DNA of 64,000 nt from Myxococcales bacterium. GTDB lineage: Bacteria; Myxococcota; UBA796; SXON01. How positions within the stretch are numbered: the stretch's first letter is position 1; every line of letters starts with the position of its first letter. The notes beneath the pieces were generated by a model, which worked only from the letters and a program-made list of their open reading frames with translations, was not told where the DNA came from and did not search any database. Below are positions 50,254 through 59,898 of this stretch, one piece after another. The translations under genes and the position numbers were made by a program. The DNA lies in contig SHYX01000019.1 of NCBI GenBank assembly GCA_009692585.1, positions 1 to 64,000 on the forward strand, written 5' to 3'.

Positions 50254-51972
50254 GTGCTTGTCGCCCTTTTCGCCACCGTCGCCACCGTCGCCACCGCCGC
50301 CACCTGGCCGCCGGGTGAAGTCATCAATCCGGGCGTGTCGATCGACATCACCGAGGGCGGCTTCGACGCAGTCGCCGCGCTGATCCCGGAGCTCTTGCCC
50401 AGCGCCATCGACATCCCCGAAACCGGGGACGGGGACCCCGGGCTGTTCGGCCAGTGTTACCTGGGCGGCTACGAGTACAAACTCACCAATGGCGCGGTGG
50501 CGATCGAGGTGGTCGAAACCACCATCAAGCCCGGTGACGGCGTGTTGGAGATCAACGCCTCGTTGATGGTCAGCATCAATGACGCGGCCAACCCCTTCGA
50601 CCTGTACTTCAGCCTCGAGTGCCTCGACGACACCTGCGTCGGCTACGTCAACCCCTTCCCGGTCGATGTCAGCACCACCATGCGCATGACCGTGGTGGAC
50701 GACGGCAGCGGGCGCCGCACGCTCGATGCCACGATGGGGGAGATCGTCGTGGTGTACGAACTCGACGGCGCCAACGACATCTACCTGGGCGAGTGCGCGA
50801 TCGGCAGCGTCGAGGAAGTGCTCAATTTGGTCGGACTCAGCATCTACGACCTGCTCATCGGCGCGCTCGACAGCACCTTGCAGGACCAGATCAAGGCGCT
50901 CGGCCCGACGCTCGAGGAGACCATCGAAGACGCGTTCTCGGCGGCGACCATCGAGCAGGACCTCGAGCTCAACGGGGCGCTCGTGCACCTGCTGCTGCAG
51001 CCCAGCAACGTGGAGATCACCCCGGCGTCGCTGCGGCTGTGGATGGAGGGCAGCTTCGACGGTGCGCCCGCCGACTGCATCCGCGCCTACGACCCCGGCG
51101 GCTCACTCCGCACCGACTCCGAGTTGCCCGAGCCCAGAGACGTACCCAACGGCGTCGGCGGCGACTACCACTTCGGCGCGCTCATCGGCGACGACTTCGC
51201 GAACAGCGCGCTCTACGCGTTGTGGCGGGGCGGTCTGCTCTGCTACCAGCTCGATCCCGCCTCGAGCCCGATCCCGCTGGACACCTCGATCCTCAACGGG
51301 CTCACCGGCGATGTGTTCGCGCCGCTGTTCCCGGAGGCGGTGCCGGTCGAACTCTCGGTGCGCCCCGCCAAGCCGCCCGAGGTGGTCTACACCGGTGTCC
51401 ACGACATCGGACTGGCCATCAACGAACTGCACCTCGACTTCTACGCGGCGCTCGACGGCCGCGCGGCGCGGCTCATCTCCACCCAGCTCGACGGGGCGGC
51501 GGGGGCGGATCTGAACCTTGACAGCGCCACCGGTCAGCTCGCGATCGACGTCGACCTGGACCCGGCCAACTTTGTCCCGAGCGTCAGCTACAACGAGGTC
51601 GATCCGGCGGCGAACAAGTACATGGTCGCCAACTTCGGTGGGCTCCTGGGCACGGTGCTCGACTCGGTGGCCGGGCCGCTGCTCGCGGACCTTTCCTTCG
51701 GGTTGCCGAGCTTCTCCGGGCTCGGTCTGACCGAGCTGTCGGTCAGCGAGACCGGCGGCGACAAGGACTGGTTGGGCGCCTACGCCTGGCTGGGTCCGGT
51801 CGAGTACACCGGTGGCGGCTGTGGCGGCTGCGGTGGCGGCTGCGGCGGCGACACCGGGGGCACCGTCGACACCGGCGGCAGCGCCTGCAACGGGGGCTGC
51901 AGCGCGATTCCGGCGGCGCCGTGGATCGCGGTGGGCTTTGCGGCGTTGTGGATGCGACGGCGGCGGGAGTAG
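50254..51972 (+). CDS. secreted protein with MYXO-CTERM-like sorting tail
   Basis: The 572-residue product starts from GTG with a signal (VLVALFATVATVATAA). The body has a LBP/BPI-like layered beta/helix rhythm: VSIDITEGGFDAVAALIPEL, GALVHLLLQPSNVEITPASL, LTELSVSETGG. The C terminus is diagnostic: a Cys/Gly linker (GGCGGCGGGCGG, then DTGGTVDTGG, CNGGCS), a membrane segment (AAPWIAVGFAALWM) and RRRR. This resembles the MYXO-CTERM signal, thought to be cut and used for surface display. Function of the main domain unknown. It is divergent from the transglutaminase-like gene. Confidence 0.8.
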   Translation: MLVALFATVATVATAATWPPGEVINPGVSIDITEGGFDAVAALIPELLPSAIDIPETGDGDPGLFGQCYLGGYEYKLTNGAVAIEVVETTIKPGDGVLEINASLMVSINDAANPFDLYFSLECLDDTCVGYVNPFPVDVSTTMRMTVVDDGSGRRTLDATMGEIVVVYELDGANDIYLGECAIGSVEEVLNLVGLSIYDLLIGALDSTLQDQIKALGPTLEETIEDAFSAATIEQDLELNGALVHLLLQPSNVEITPASLRLWMEGSFDGAPADCIRAYDPGGSLRTDSELPEPRDVPNGVGGDYHFGALIGDDFANSALYALWRGGLLCYQLDPASSPIPLDTSILNGLTGDVFAPLFPEAVPVELSVRPAKPPEVVYTGVHDIGLAINELHLDFYAALDGRAARLISTQLDGAAGADLNLDSATGQLAIDVDLDPANFVPSVSYNEVDPAANKYMVANFGGLLGTVLDSVAGPLLADLSFGLPSFSGLGLTELSVSETGGDKDWLGAYAWLGPVEYTGGGCGGCGGGCGGDTGGTVDTGGSACNGGCSAIPAAPWIAVGFAALWMRRRRE

Positions 51973-52112
51973 GAAGGATGTGGCCGCACATGGCCTCGCG
52001 AATGAGCTGGGCGACGGGGCGCGAGGTTCGGACGGCGAGCGGCTTTTACGCCTGATCGTCCGAGTCGGAGACGTGGACGGAGATGGTGCGCATGTGGAAG
52101 CATGAATCGCTT

Positions 52113-52433
52113 TCAGGTATGGTCGAGGCGTTCGCTCAGCTCCTTTCGGCCGCATTCGTACCGAGCCCCCGGATACGAGGGGGATTGAGCTCCCCGGAGT
52201 CCTATCTTCACGGAGGTGGCTGGTACGTTGGTCTCCACGGTGCAGTCCAGGCGGAGCGCGTTGCTTCCCGGCACGCAGGTGAGGTTGTTGATTGAGATTG
52301 CCCACGCCGTGCTCGGCGTCAGTACCACCGCGAGAAGTCCGAGGAATGCGCCCGCCGGTCCGGACAAGCGGGCATGGAGAAGACGAGCGGCCGGAGCGAC
52401 ATGGGGGACTCGCCAGCGTGGTCCGCCGAGCAC
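52113..52433 (-). CDS. small exported protein, possibly truncated
   Basis: From a GTG at 52433 the product is 106 residues. It has a long leader ending FLGLLAVVLTPSTAWA and mature part ISINNLTCVPGSNALRLDCT, VETNVPATSVKIGL, then a Cys-containing tail. The ISINNLTCVPG...LDCTV opening is protein-like and looks like the first strand pair of a secreted beta domain. It then ends soon after, so the downstream part may have been lost by frameshift. A shorter TTG start at 52367 is possible. No family recognised. The flanks 51973-52112 and 52434-52549 hold nothing else clear. Confidence 0.45.
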   Translation of the reverse strand: MLGGPRWRVPHVAPAARLLHARLSGPAGAFLGLLAVVLTPSTAWAISINNLTCVPGSNALRLDCTVETNVPATSVKIGLRGAQSPSYPGARYECGRKELSERLDHT

Positions 52434-52549
52434 AGCATCACTGAGGCCGCCACCTCGCTCAGCCCTCGTGGTCGAACGGGAGGCCTTGGTCGGTGGACAG
52501 GAGCTCCTCGCGGCCCCCCGTTGCATGATCGATGTTAACCGCCGTCCCC

Positions 52550-53851
<1,302 letters not shown>

Positions 53852-53868
53852 CGCCGCCGCGATTCCAC

Positions 53869-54342
53869 GTGGCGCTGGTCGCTCCGGAGATCGGCGGCAA
53901 CGCCGGAAACGTGGGCCGGCTCTGCCTCAACGTGGGCGCTCGCCTCCACCTCGTGCACCCCCTCGGCTTCCAGACCGATGAAAAGGCGGTGCGCCGCGCC
54001 GGACTGGACTACTGGAAACACGTCGATGTCGTCGAGCATGTCGACCTGGACGACTTCGACCGGTGGCTGGACGGCGGGCCGGGACCGCCGGGGGCGGGGG
54101 TGGCGGGTCGGGTGTTTCCGCTGTCGTCCCACGCGCAGACGCCCTACACGCGGCTCTCGTTTCTGGACGACGACGTCCTGGTTTTCGGGCGCGAATCGGT
54201 CGGTCTGCCGCCGGAGTGGACGGCGCGGCGCGGCGCGTGGCGCATCCCGATGGTCGGCCCCACGCGGAGCCTGAACCTGTCAAATGCGGCGGCCGTGGTG
54301 GCGTACGAGGTGATGCGGCAACTGAGGCCGGGGCTGTTCTGA
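53869..54342 (+). CDS. trmL: SPOUT-family tRNA (cytidine/uridine-34 2'-O)-methyltransferase (TrmL-like)
   Basis: The product methylates the wobble ribose of certain tRNAs in E. coli. Here: VALVAPEIGGNAGNVGRLCL, the GARLHLVHPLGF strand, RRAGLDYWKHVDV, VFGRESVGLPPEW and the knot-forming IPMVGPTRSLNLSNAAAVVA. All are SPOUT/TrmL hallmarks. From GTG 53869 the length is 157 residues. A CTG at 53848 overlapping the ugd stop (CTGA) would give seven more residues (LTPPRFH) and is also plausible. The same CTGA arrangement occurs at the MNIO-like gene. Confidence 0.9.
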   Translation: MALVAPEIGGNAGNVGRLCLNVGARLHLVHPLGFQTDEKAVRRAGLDYWKHVDVVEHVDLDDFDRWLDGGPGPPGAGVAGRVFPLSSHAQTPYTRLSFLDDDVLVFGRESVGLPPEWTARRGAWRIPMVGPTRSLNLSNAAAVVAYEVMRQLRPGLF

Positions 54343-54364
54343 CCGCGGGAGGTTACCCCTGCGC

Positions 54365-55375
54365 ATGAACGTTGGCGCCGTCATCCTCGCCGGGGGCCGG
54401 GGCACCCGCTTCTGGCCGCTGTCGCGACGGGCGCGCCCCAAGCAGGTGCTGGACCTCACCGGGGAGGGCACGCTGCTGGCGCGCACGCTGTCGCGGCTCG
54501 ACGGCGTCGTGACCGGGCCCAGGCTGGTGGTCACCGGTCCCGACATGCTCGAGGCCGTCCGGGCCGAAGCGGCCGGCGCCGAGCTGATCGTCGAGCCGAG
54601 CGCGCGCAACACCCTGCCGGCCATCGTGCTCGGCGCGTGGCAGGCGGGGTTGCGCGGCGCGGAGCTCGTGGTCGTGTTGCCGAGCGATCATCACGTCGCG
54701 ATGCCAGACGCATTCTCCATGGCGTTGGGGCAGGCGATTGCGGTCTCGCAGGGGGGGGCGCTGGTGACGCTCGGCGTCCGGCCGACCCGCCCCGAGACCG
54801 GCTTCGGCTGGATCGAGCCCGGGGCTGACGGGCGGGTGGCTCGTTTTGTCGAAAAGCCTCCCCAGGCCGTCGCCGACGCCCTTTTCGGGGGTGGTCGACA
54901 TTTATGGAACGCCGGCATCTTCGTTTTTCGGCTGGATGCCTTCCGGGCGGCGCTGCGACAGCACTGTCCGGGAAGCGCGGCGGCGCTCGAGCGCCTCGAC
55001 CGCGGGGCGGGGCTCGCCGAGGTCTGGCCGTCCTTCGAGGCCACCAGCTTCGACTACGCGGTCTTGGAGCGACACCCGGACGTGCGGGTGGTGCCGCTGG
55101 ACTGCGGGTGGAGCGACGTGGGGAGCTGGCCCGCCCTCGACGATGTCCTCCCGGCCGCGGCGTGGGGCGCCGGGCTGTGCAAAGAGATGGTGGAAATCGA
55201 TGCCCGCCGCAACCTGGTTCACGCCGACGGGAAGCTCGTCGCGCTGGTCGGAGTCGACGATCTGATCGTCGTGGACACGCCCGACGTGATCCTCGTGGCT
55301 CGGCGCAGCCACGCCCAACGTGTCCGGGACGTGCTGGAAGTCCTCGACGCGCGGGGTCTCGCCCGGTACGGGTAG
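54365..55375 (+). CDS. manC: mannose-1-phosphate guanylyltransferase
   Basis: This 336-residue enzyme makes GDP-mannose. It has the nucleotide-binding start VILAGGRGTRFWPLSRRARP and KQ, EPSARNTLPAIVLGAWQAGL, LPSDHHV, VRPTRPETGFGWIEPG, FVEKPP, LWNAGIFVF, SFDYAVLERHPD and WSDVGSWPALDD. The C-terminal isomerase cupin of long ManC proteins is absent; manA is separate at 45252, which fits. A GGAGG ribosome-binding site lies about 12 bp before the ATG. It probably supplies GDP-mannose for cell-surface glycans. Confidence 0.93.
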   Translation: MNVGAVILAGGRGTRFWPLSRRARPKQVLDLTGEGTLLARTLSRLDGVVTGPRLVVTGPDMLEAVRAEAAGAELIVEPSARNTLPAIVLGAWQAGLRGAELVVVLPSDHHVAMPDAFSMALGQAIAVSQGGALVTLGVRPTRPETGFGWIEPGADGRVARFVEKPPQAVADALFGGGRHLWNAGIFVFRLDAFRAALRQHCPGSAAALERLDRGAGLAEVWPSFEATSFDYAVLERHPDVRVVPLDCGWSDVGSWPALDDVLPAAAWGAGLCKEMVEIDARRNLVHADGKLVALVGVDDLIVVDTPDVILVARRSHAQRVRDVLEVLDARGLARYG

Positions 55376-55387
55376 GAAGGTGTGCAC

Positions 55388-55768
55388 ATGCTGATGGCTT
55401 CGCTTTGGTCTCTCCTCGCCTGCGTCGGCGACCCCAAGTTGGCGATCTCGACCGAGGGCTGCCAGAACGTGGATCCCGATGACCCGGCCGATCCGGTGGT
55501 GGCGACCGCGATCGAGGGCGACACCGTCGACGTCTACCGCACGCCGGTCGTGGGCCACAATCTCGAGGATGTCTTCGAGCCTACGATCACCACCGACGGC
55601 GACCTCGTCGAGATTTTCGAGTCGTGGACTGCGGGAGAGGAAGCGACGCCGGCCTGTCTGGAGCCTCACCTGGCGGTCAGCGAGTTCGGAGCCACCATCG
55701 AGATCCGGTGGTACACCGAGGACGATGCCACCGTGCCCTTCGACACCGTGAAGATCGACCCGCCGTAG
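55388..55768 (+). CDS. small acidic lipoprotein
   Basis: The 126-residue product starts MLMASLWSLLACVG, with a lipobox (LLAC). It is acidic: KLAISTEGCQNVDPDDPADP, VDVYRTPVVGHNLEDVFEPT and FGATIEIRWYTEDDATVPFD. It has two mature cysteines. No domain recognised; a single compact beta domain is suggested. It lies directly after manC, so may be co-transcribed. A GTG at 55382 and an ATG at 55394 are alternative starts. Confidence 0.62.
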   Translation: MLMASLWSLLACVGDPKLAISTEGCQNVDPDDPADPVVATAIEGDTVDVYRTPVVGHNLEDVFEPTITTDGDLVEIFESWTAGEEATPACLEPHLAVSEFGATIEIRWYTEDDATVPFDTVKIDPP

Positions 55769-55913
55769 CCGGCATCAGTCTGGTGTCATCGCGCACCTTG
55801 ACCGAGCCGAGCATCAGGCGCAGTCTGTGGGGATGGACGCGCGTTGGAGACGGGGGTCTGGGCCGGCGGCGCATCGGTCGTCGCGATGCGCCGGCGACGA
55901 TTCCCGACGGGTG

Positions 55914-56771
55914 ATGGCGCCGCCACGGGTGGTTGTCCGCGCGCCGGATCACCTCGGAGACGCGGTGATGGCGCTCCCCGGGATCTGGAGCCTGGCCACG
56001 CTGGGGCCGACCGTGGTGCACACCAACGGGCGCTGGGCGCGGGAGCTCTACGCCGGGCTCGAGGTCCACGACGGCGACGAGGTGCCCGCCGCGGCAGAGC
56101 TCGCGGTGATGTTCAAGCCGAGTTGGCACGCGTCGCGGTTGTGGCGGCATCTGCCGACCATCGGCATCGGGCCTCGTTCGCGGTATCGGAAAACGCTCAC
56201 CCCCCAGGTGGAGCATCGTCGTGATGGATACGCCAGAATCGTGCTCGCAGCCGGAGCACCACGTCCCGGGCCTGCGGTGTTTTCACCGCGTGGGGCGCGC
56301 GCATCGCTCCCAGAGCGCTTCGTGGCCCTCAATCCCTGGACCCCGACCCGGACCGCGCGCTGGCCAGGATTCGGCGCGCTCGCCGCCGGGTTGGGTCTGC
56401 CGACGGTGGCGTTCTGCGGTCCGGGCGAGGGCGAGGCGGTGCGGGCGGGCTTGCGCGGCGTGCCCGTGCACGAAGGGCTCTCGCTCGCCGACTTCGCGGC
56501 TTCGTTGGCCGGATGCGCGGCCCTGGTCAGCAACGACTCCGGTGCGGCCCACCTCGCCGCGGCGTGTGGCGTGCCGGTGGTGATGGTCCACGCGTCCACG
56601 GCCCCGGAAACCACCGGCGTCGGCGTTCCCGTCGAGCGGCCCACGCGGCTGTGGTGTCAGCCCTGCTATCGGAAGAGTTGTGGCTGGGGAACACCCTGCC
56701 TTTCCATAGATGTCGCGACGATTATCAGTATGGTCCGGGCGATCTGGGGACGGGGGGCCGGCCCCCCGTAA
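55914..56771 (+). CDS. glycosyltransferase family 9 (heptosyltransferase-like)
   Basis: The 285-residue product opens PRVVVRAPDHLGDAVMALPG, the typical GT9 start. It then has VHTNGRWARELYAGL, the LNPWTPTRTARWPGFGALAA donor-site region, and the acceptor loop SLADFAASLAGCAALVSNDS, then GAAHLAAACGVPVVMVHAST. The C-terminal cluster CQPCYRKSCGWGTPCLS has four cysteines, as in RfaF-like enzymes. It likely adds heptose or a related sugar to lipopolysaccharide core. Start at ATG 55914; upstream the frame is Arg/Ser-rich. A 20-bp perfect palindrome overlaps its last codons. Confidence 0.86.
   Translation: MAPPRVVVRAPDHLGDAVMALPGIWSLATLGPTVVHTNGRWARELYAGLEVHDGDEVPAAAELAVMFKPSWHASRLWRHLPTIGIGPRSRYRKTLTPQVEHRRDGYARIVLAAGAPRPGPAVFSPRGARASLPERFVALNPWTPTRTARWPGFGALAAGLGLPTVAFCGPGEGEAVRAGLRGVPVHEGLSLADFAASLAGCAALVSNDSGAAHLAAACGVPVVMVHASTAPETTGVGVPVERPTRLWCQPCYRKSCGWGTPCLSIDVATIISMVRAIWGRGAGPP
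56750..56769. repeat. 20-bp perfect palindrome at gene end
   Basis: The stretch ACGGGGGGCCGGCCCCCCGT is a perfect palindrome covering the last codons and the first base of the stop of the glycosyltransferase gene. It could form a strong hairpin, but there is no T-run behind it, so a Rho-independent terminator is doubtful. Confidence 0.6.
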
Positions 56772-56825
56772 CGCCCCCCGGAGCGGGCGCGGTCAGGCGG
56801 TGTTCCCGGGATAGGCCCCCGCGTG

Positions 56826-59387
56826 ATGAAGCGACCCGAGATTCTCGCCCCAGCCGGGGACGAACCGGCCCTAGCCGCGGCCCTCGCCTGCGGAGCGGAT
56901 GCGGTCTACTTCGGTCTGGACGAAGGACTCAACGCCCGCGCCCGGGCCAAGAATTTCCCGGTCGCGACGCTTCCGGCGCTGGTCGACCGCATCCACCGCA
57001 GCGGCGCCCGGGCCTTCCTGACGCTCAACACGCTGGTCTTCGAGGACGAGCTGCCGCTCCTGGAATCCGTGCTCCGGGCGGCCGCGCTCGCCGGGGTCGA
57101 TGCGGTCATCGTCCAGGACCCCGCGGTGGCTCTGTTGGCCGTGGCGCTGGCGCCGACCATGCACGTGCACGCGTCGACCCAGATGACCATCTCCAGCGCC
57201 GAAGCGGCGCGGTTGGCGGCGTCATTCGGTTGTCGGCGCATCGTGCTGCCCCGCGAACTGAGCCTCGCGGAGATCGCTCGGGTCGCGGCGGGGACGGACC
57301 TGGAGCTTGAGGTCTTCGTCCACGGTGCGCTGTGCGTGTCGTGGAGCGGGCAGTGCCTCACCAGCGAGGCTTGGGGCGGGCGCTCCGCCAATCGGGGGCA
57401 GTGTGCGCAGTCCTGCCGGCTGCCCTACACCCTCGTCGTCGATGGCCGACCCGTCGACACCGCCGACGTGCGCTACCTGTTGTCGCCGCTGGATCAGGCC
57501 GCGCTCTTGGCGCTCCCCGGCCTGGTGAAGCTCGGTGTCGCCAGCCTCAAGATCGAGGGACGGATGAAAGGGCCGGCCTACGTGATGACGGCGGTCCAGG
57601 GCTATCGGCGCGCGCTCGACGCCTTGGAAGCGGGCGACGCGCTGGCGCCGGCAGCCGCCCTCGCCCGGATGGCGCTGTCGTACTCGCGCGGGCTGGGGGA
57701 GGGCTTCTTCGCGGGGAGCGACCACCAGCGCCTCGTCGAAGGCCGTTTCCCAAAGCACCGGGGCGTGTGCCTGGGGCGGGTGGTCGAGGTCGGCAGGTCC
57801 AGCGTGCGGGTGGAGCGGAGCCGGCGCCAGGGCAGCGGTGGCATCGCCCTTTCGGGGGCGGTCGCGACCGAGGCGGGCGCCCAGGTCGAGGCCGCGATCA
57901 CCCCGATTCCGGGCCTCGGCGTCGGCTTCGACACCGGCCGTCCCGAGGCCGAGGAGCCGGGCGGCACCCTCTGGGGCGTCGCGCCGGCGGGTGAAGGCTG
58001 GTGGCTGCAGTTCCCGAGGGAGAACACCAGTCTCGCCCGCGTCTCGGTGGGCGACCTCGTCTGGATCACCCGGGATCCGCGACTGGACGTTGAAGCCGAC
58101 CGGTTGTGCCTTCAGGGAGAGCCCGAGGGCCGCCTTCCGGTCGACGTGGTCGTCTCCGGCACCCTCGGCCAGCCGCTGCGGGTGCAGATGCGGTGCCGGG
58201 ACGTGCAGGTGGAGGCCACCGTCGACGCGCTGGCCGTCGCCTCGGGTGCGGGCCTGGACACGACGCTGCTGCGCCAGAAGCTCGGCACCTTCGGCGGAAC
58301 CCCGTTCCGCCTGCGTCAGCTCGATGCCAGCGGGCTCGCTGCCGGTCTGCACGTTGCGCCCGCCGCGCTCAAGGCGTGTCGGCGGGCGCTGAGCCCTCTG
58401 CTGCTGGACCGGCTCCTGGCCAGCTTGCGGCACGAGGTCTCTCCTGAGGGCGTGACGGAACGATTGGTGGCGCAGGCGGTGGCCCTCCAGGCGGCTCGAC
58501 CCTGGCGCCCGGCGGCCACACCCGAACTCATCCCCCTCTGCCGCACCGACGCCCAACTCGACGCGGTCCTCGCCGCGGGTTGGCCCAACGTGGAGCTGGA
58601 CTGGATGGAGATGGTGGGCCTCGGCCGCGCCGTCGCACGGGCCCGCGCCGCGGGACTGACGGTGGGCATCGCCACGACGCGCGTGCATAAACCGGGCGAA
58701 GAAGCCATCGATCGGCGTATCGCGGCGCTTCGGCCGGACTCGGTGCTGGTGCGACACTGGGCGGGTCTGGTCCATTTCTCGGAGCGGCCCGTGGCCGAAC
58801 GGCCGGTGGTCCACGGGGACTTCTCCCTCAACGTCACCAACTCGGTGACCGGGCACCACCTTCTCGCGCGGGGCGCGGATACCCTCACCGCCGCCCACGA
58901 CCTGGACGAGGCGCAGGTGATGGCGCTCCTGATCAGGTTTCCGGCGGAGCGCCTCACCGTCGTCGCCCACCATCACATCAGCACCTTCCACACCGAGCAC
59001 TGCGTCTACGCCCACACGCTGTCTACGGGTCGCGACTACAAGACGTGCGGTCGTCCCTGTGAGGCACACCGTGTTGCGCTTAAGGACGATGCCGGCCGCG
59101 AACATCCGGTGGTCGTGGACGTCGGCTGTCGCAACACCGTCTTCGACGCCCGCGCCCAGTCGGCTGCGCGCGCCGTGCCCCGCCTGCTCGCGGCCGGGGT
59201 GCGTCGCTTCCGGGTGGAGTTCGTGTGGGAGTCGCAGGCCGAGGCCGCCGGGGTGCTCGCGGCGTATTCCGCGCTCCTGGCGGGCACGATGACCGCCGGG
59301 GAGGTGTTGCGCCGGGTCGCGGCGCACGAGCAGTTCGGTGTCACCGCGGGCACGATGAGCACGATGCGAGCGGGCGCGCACCCATGA
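56826..59387 (+). CDS. U32-family peptidase/RNA-modifying protein, long form
   Basis: The 853-residue product begins MKRPEILAPAGDEPALAAAL, the U32 start, with AVYFGLDEGLNARARAKNF, MHVHASTQMTIS, EVFVHGALCVSWSGQCLTSE, NRGQCAQSCRLPY and VASLKIEGRMKGPAYV. The Cys set is the conserved iron-sulfur or zinc site. Residues about 340-560 resemble the DUF3656 insert of RlhA (23S rRNA C2501 hydroxylation). A second U32-like part follows (GDFSLNVTNSVTGHHLLARG; HHHISTFHTEHCVY; CGRPCEAHR) with more cysteines. E. coli RlhA is about 650 residues, so this one is longer. It is probably a tRNA/rRNA hydroxylase-like enzyme, not a protease. Coupled to aroQ by ATGA. Confidence 0.85.
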   Translation: MKRPEILAPAGDEPALAAALACGADAVYFGLDEGLNARARAKNFPVATLPALVDRIHRSGARAFLTLNTLVFEDELPLLESVLRAAALAGVDAVIVQDPAVALLAVALAPTMHVHASTQMTISSAEAARLAASFGCRRIVLPRELSLAEIARVAAGTDLELEVFVHGALCVSWSGQCLTSEAWGGRSANRGQCAQSCRLPYTLVVDGRPVDTADVRYLLSPLDQAALLALPGLVKLGVASLKIEGRMKGPAYVMTAVQGYRRALDALEAGDALAPAAALARMALSYSRGLGEGFFAGSDHQRLVEGRFPKHRGVCLGRVVEVGRSSVRVERSRRQGSGGIALSGAVATEAGAQVEAAITPIPGLGVGFDTGRPEAEEPGGTLWGVAPAGEGWWLQFPRENTSLARVSVGDLVWITRDPRLDVEADRLCLQGEPEGRLPVDVVVSGTLGQPLRVQMRCRDVQVEATVDALAVASGAGLDTTLLRQKLGTFGGTPFRLRQLDASGLAAGLHVAPAALKACRRALSPLLLDRLLASLRHEVSPEGVTERLVAQAVALQAARPWRPAATPELIPLCRTDAQLDAVLAAGWPNVELDWMEMVGLGRAVARARAAGLTVGIATTRVHKPGEEAIDRRIAALRPDSVLVRHWAGLVHFSERPVAERPVVHGDFSLNVTNSVTGHHLLARGADTLTAAHDLDEAQVMALLIRFPAERLTVVAHHHISTFHTEHCVYAHTLSTGRDYKTCGRPCEAHRVALKDDAGREHPVVVDVGCRNTVFDARAQSAARAVPRLLAAGVRRFRVEFVWESQAEAAGVLAAYSALLAGTMTAGEVLRRVAAHEQFGVTAGTMSTMRAGAHP

Positions 59388-59635
59388 AGGTCGCTCGCGA
59401 CGAACTCGACCGGATCGACGAGGCCATCCTGGCGCTCCTCGGGCGGCGCGGTCGGGTGGTGTCGGCGCTGTGGGCACAGAAGGCCGCCGCCGGCGTGCCC
59501 ACCGCGGATGCCGAGCGCGAGCGGGACATCTTCCGGCGGCTTCGCGCGGAGGCCACCGCGGCCGGGATGGATCCCGACGCGGTGGAGCGGGTGTTTCGGG
59601 AGGTGGTGGGGAGGACGTTCGGGTCGGGTGGATGA
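59384..59635 (+). CDS. aroQ: chorismate mutase (AroQ class)
   Basis: The 83-residue protein is a single AroQ helical bundle: ARDELDRIDEAILALLGRRG, then VVSALWAQKAAAGVP, ERERDIFRRLRAEATAAG and VERVFREVVGRTF. Arg10-type and Arg/Lys active-site residues of the family are visible (RDELDRID, RDIFRRL). It rearranges chorismate to prephenate for Phe/Tyr. Start overlaps the U32 stop. The 263 bp after it (59636-59898) hold no gene I can support. Confidence 0.88.
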   Translation: MKVARDELDRIDEAILALLGRRGRVVSALWAQKAAAGVPTADAERERDIFRRLRAEATAAGMDPDAVERVFREVVGRTFGSGG

Positions 59636-59898
59636 GGGCGGGGGGGCGTGGGCGCGATGGCGCTCTACGGCGGCGAGGCCACCGCTCGCCTCGGCCAGCG
59701 CGCGACCGGCCCGCTCGCCGATGAGGAGCAGGCCGGGTTCGGCGCGGTAGGGGCGGGGTGGCGCGGCCCCTGCCCCCCCCTGGACAAGCCTCCTACCGAC
59801 GGACGCAGACGAGCGTGTCGAGACACGTGAGGAGGTCCCAACGAAGCCGGACGGGTCGGGCACAGGCGAGCGCCGAGCCGAATCAAGATCAGGCGGTA

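Noticed and set aside
56750..56769. Rho-independent terminator
   Set aside because: The palindrome is perfect but lacks a following T-run and overlaps coding sequence.
59636..59898. Short plus-strand frames after aroQ
   Set aside because: Arg/Gly-rich, no ribosome-binding site, no motif; treated as intergenic.
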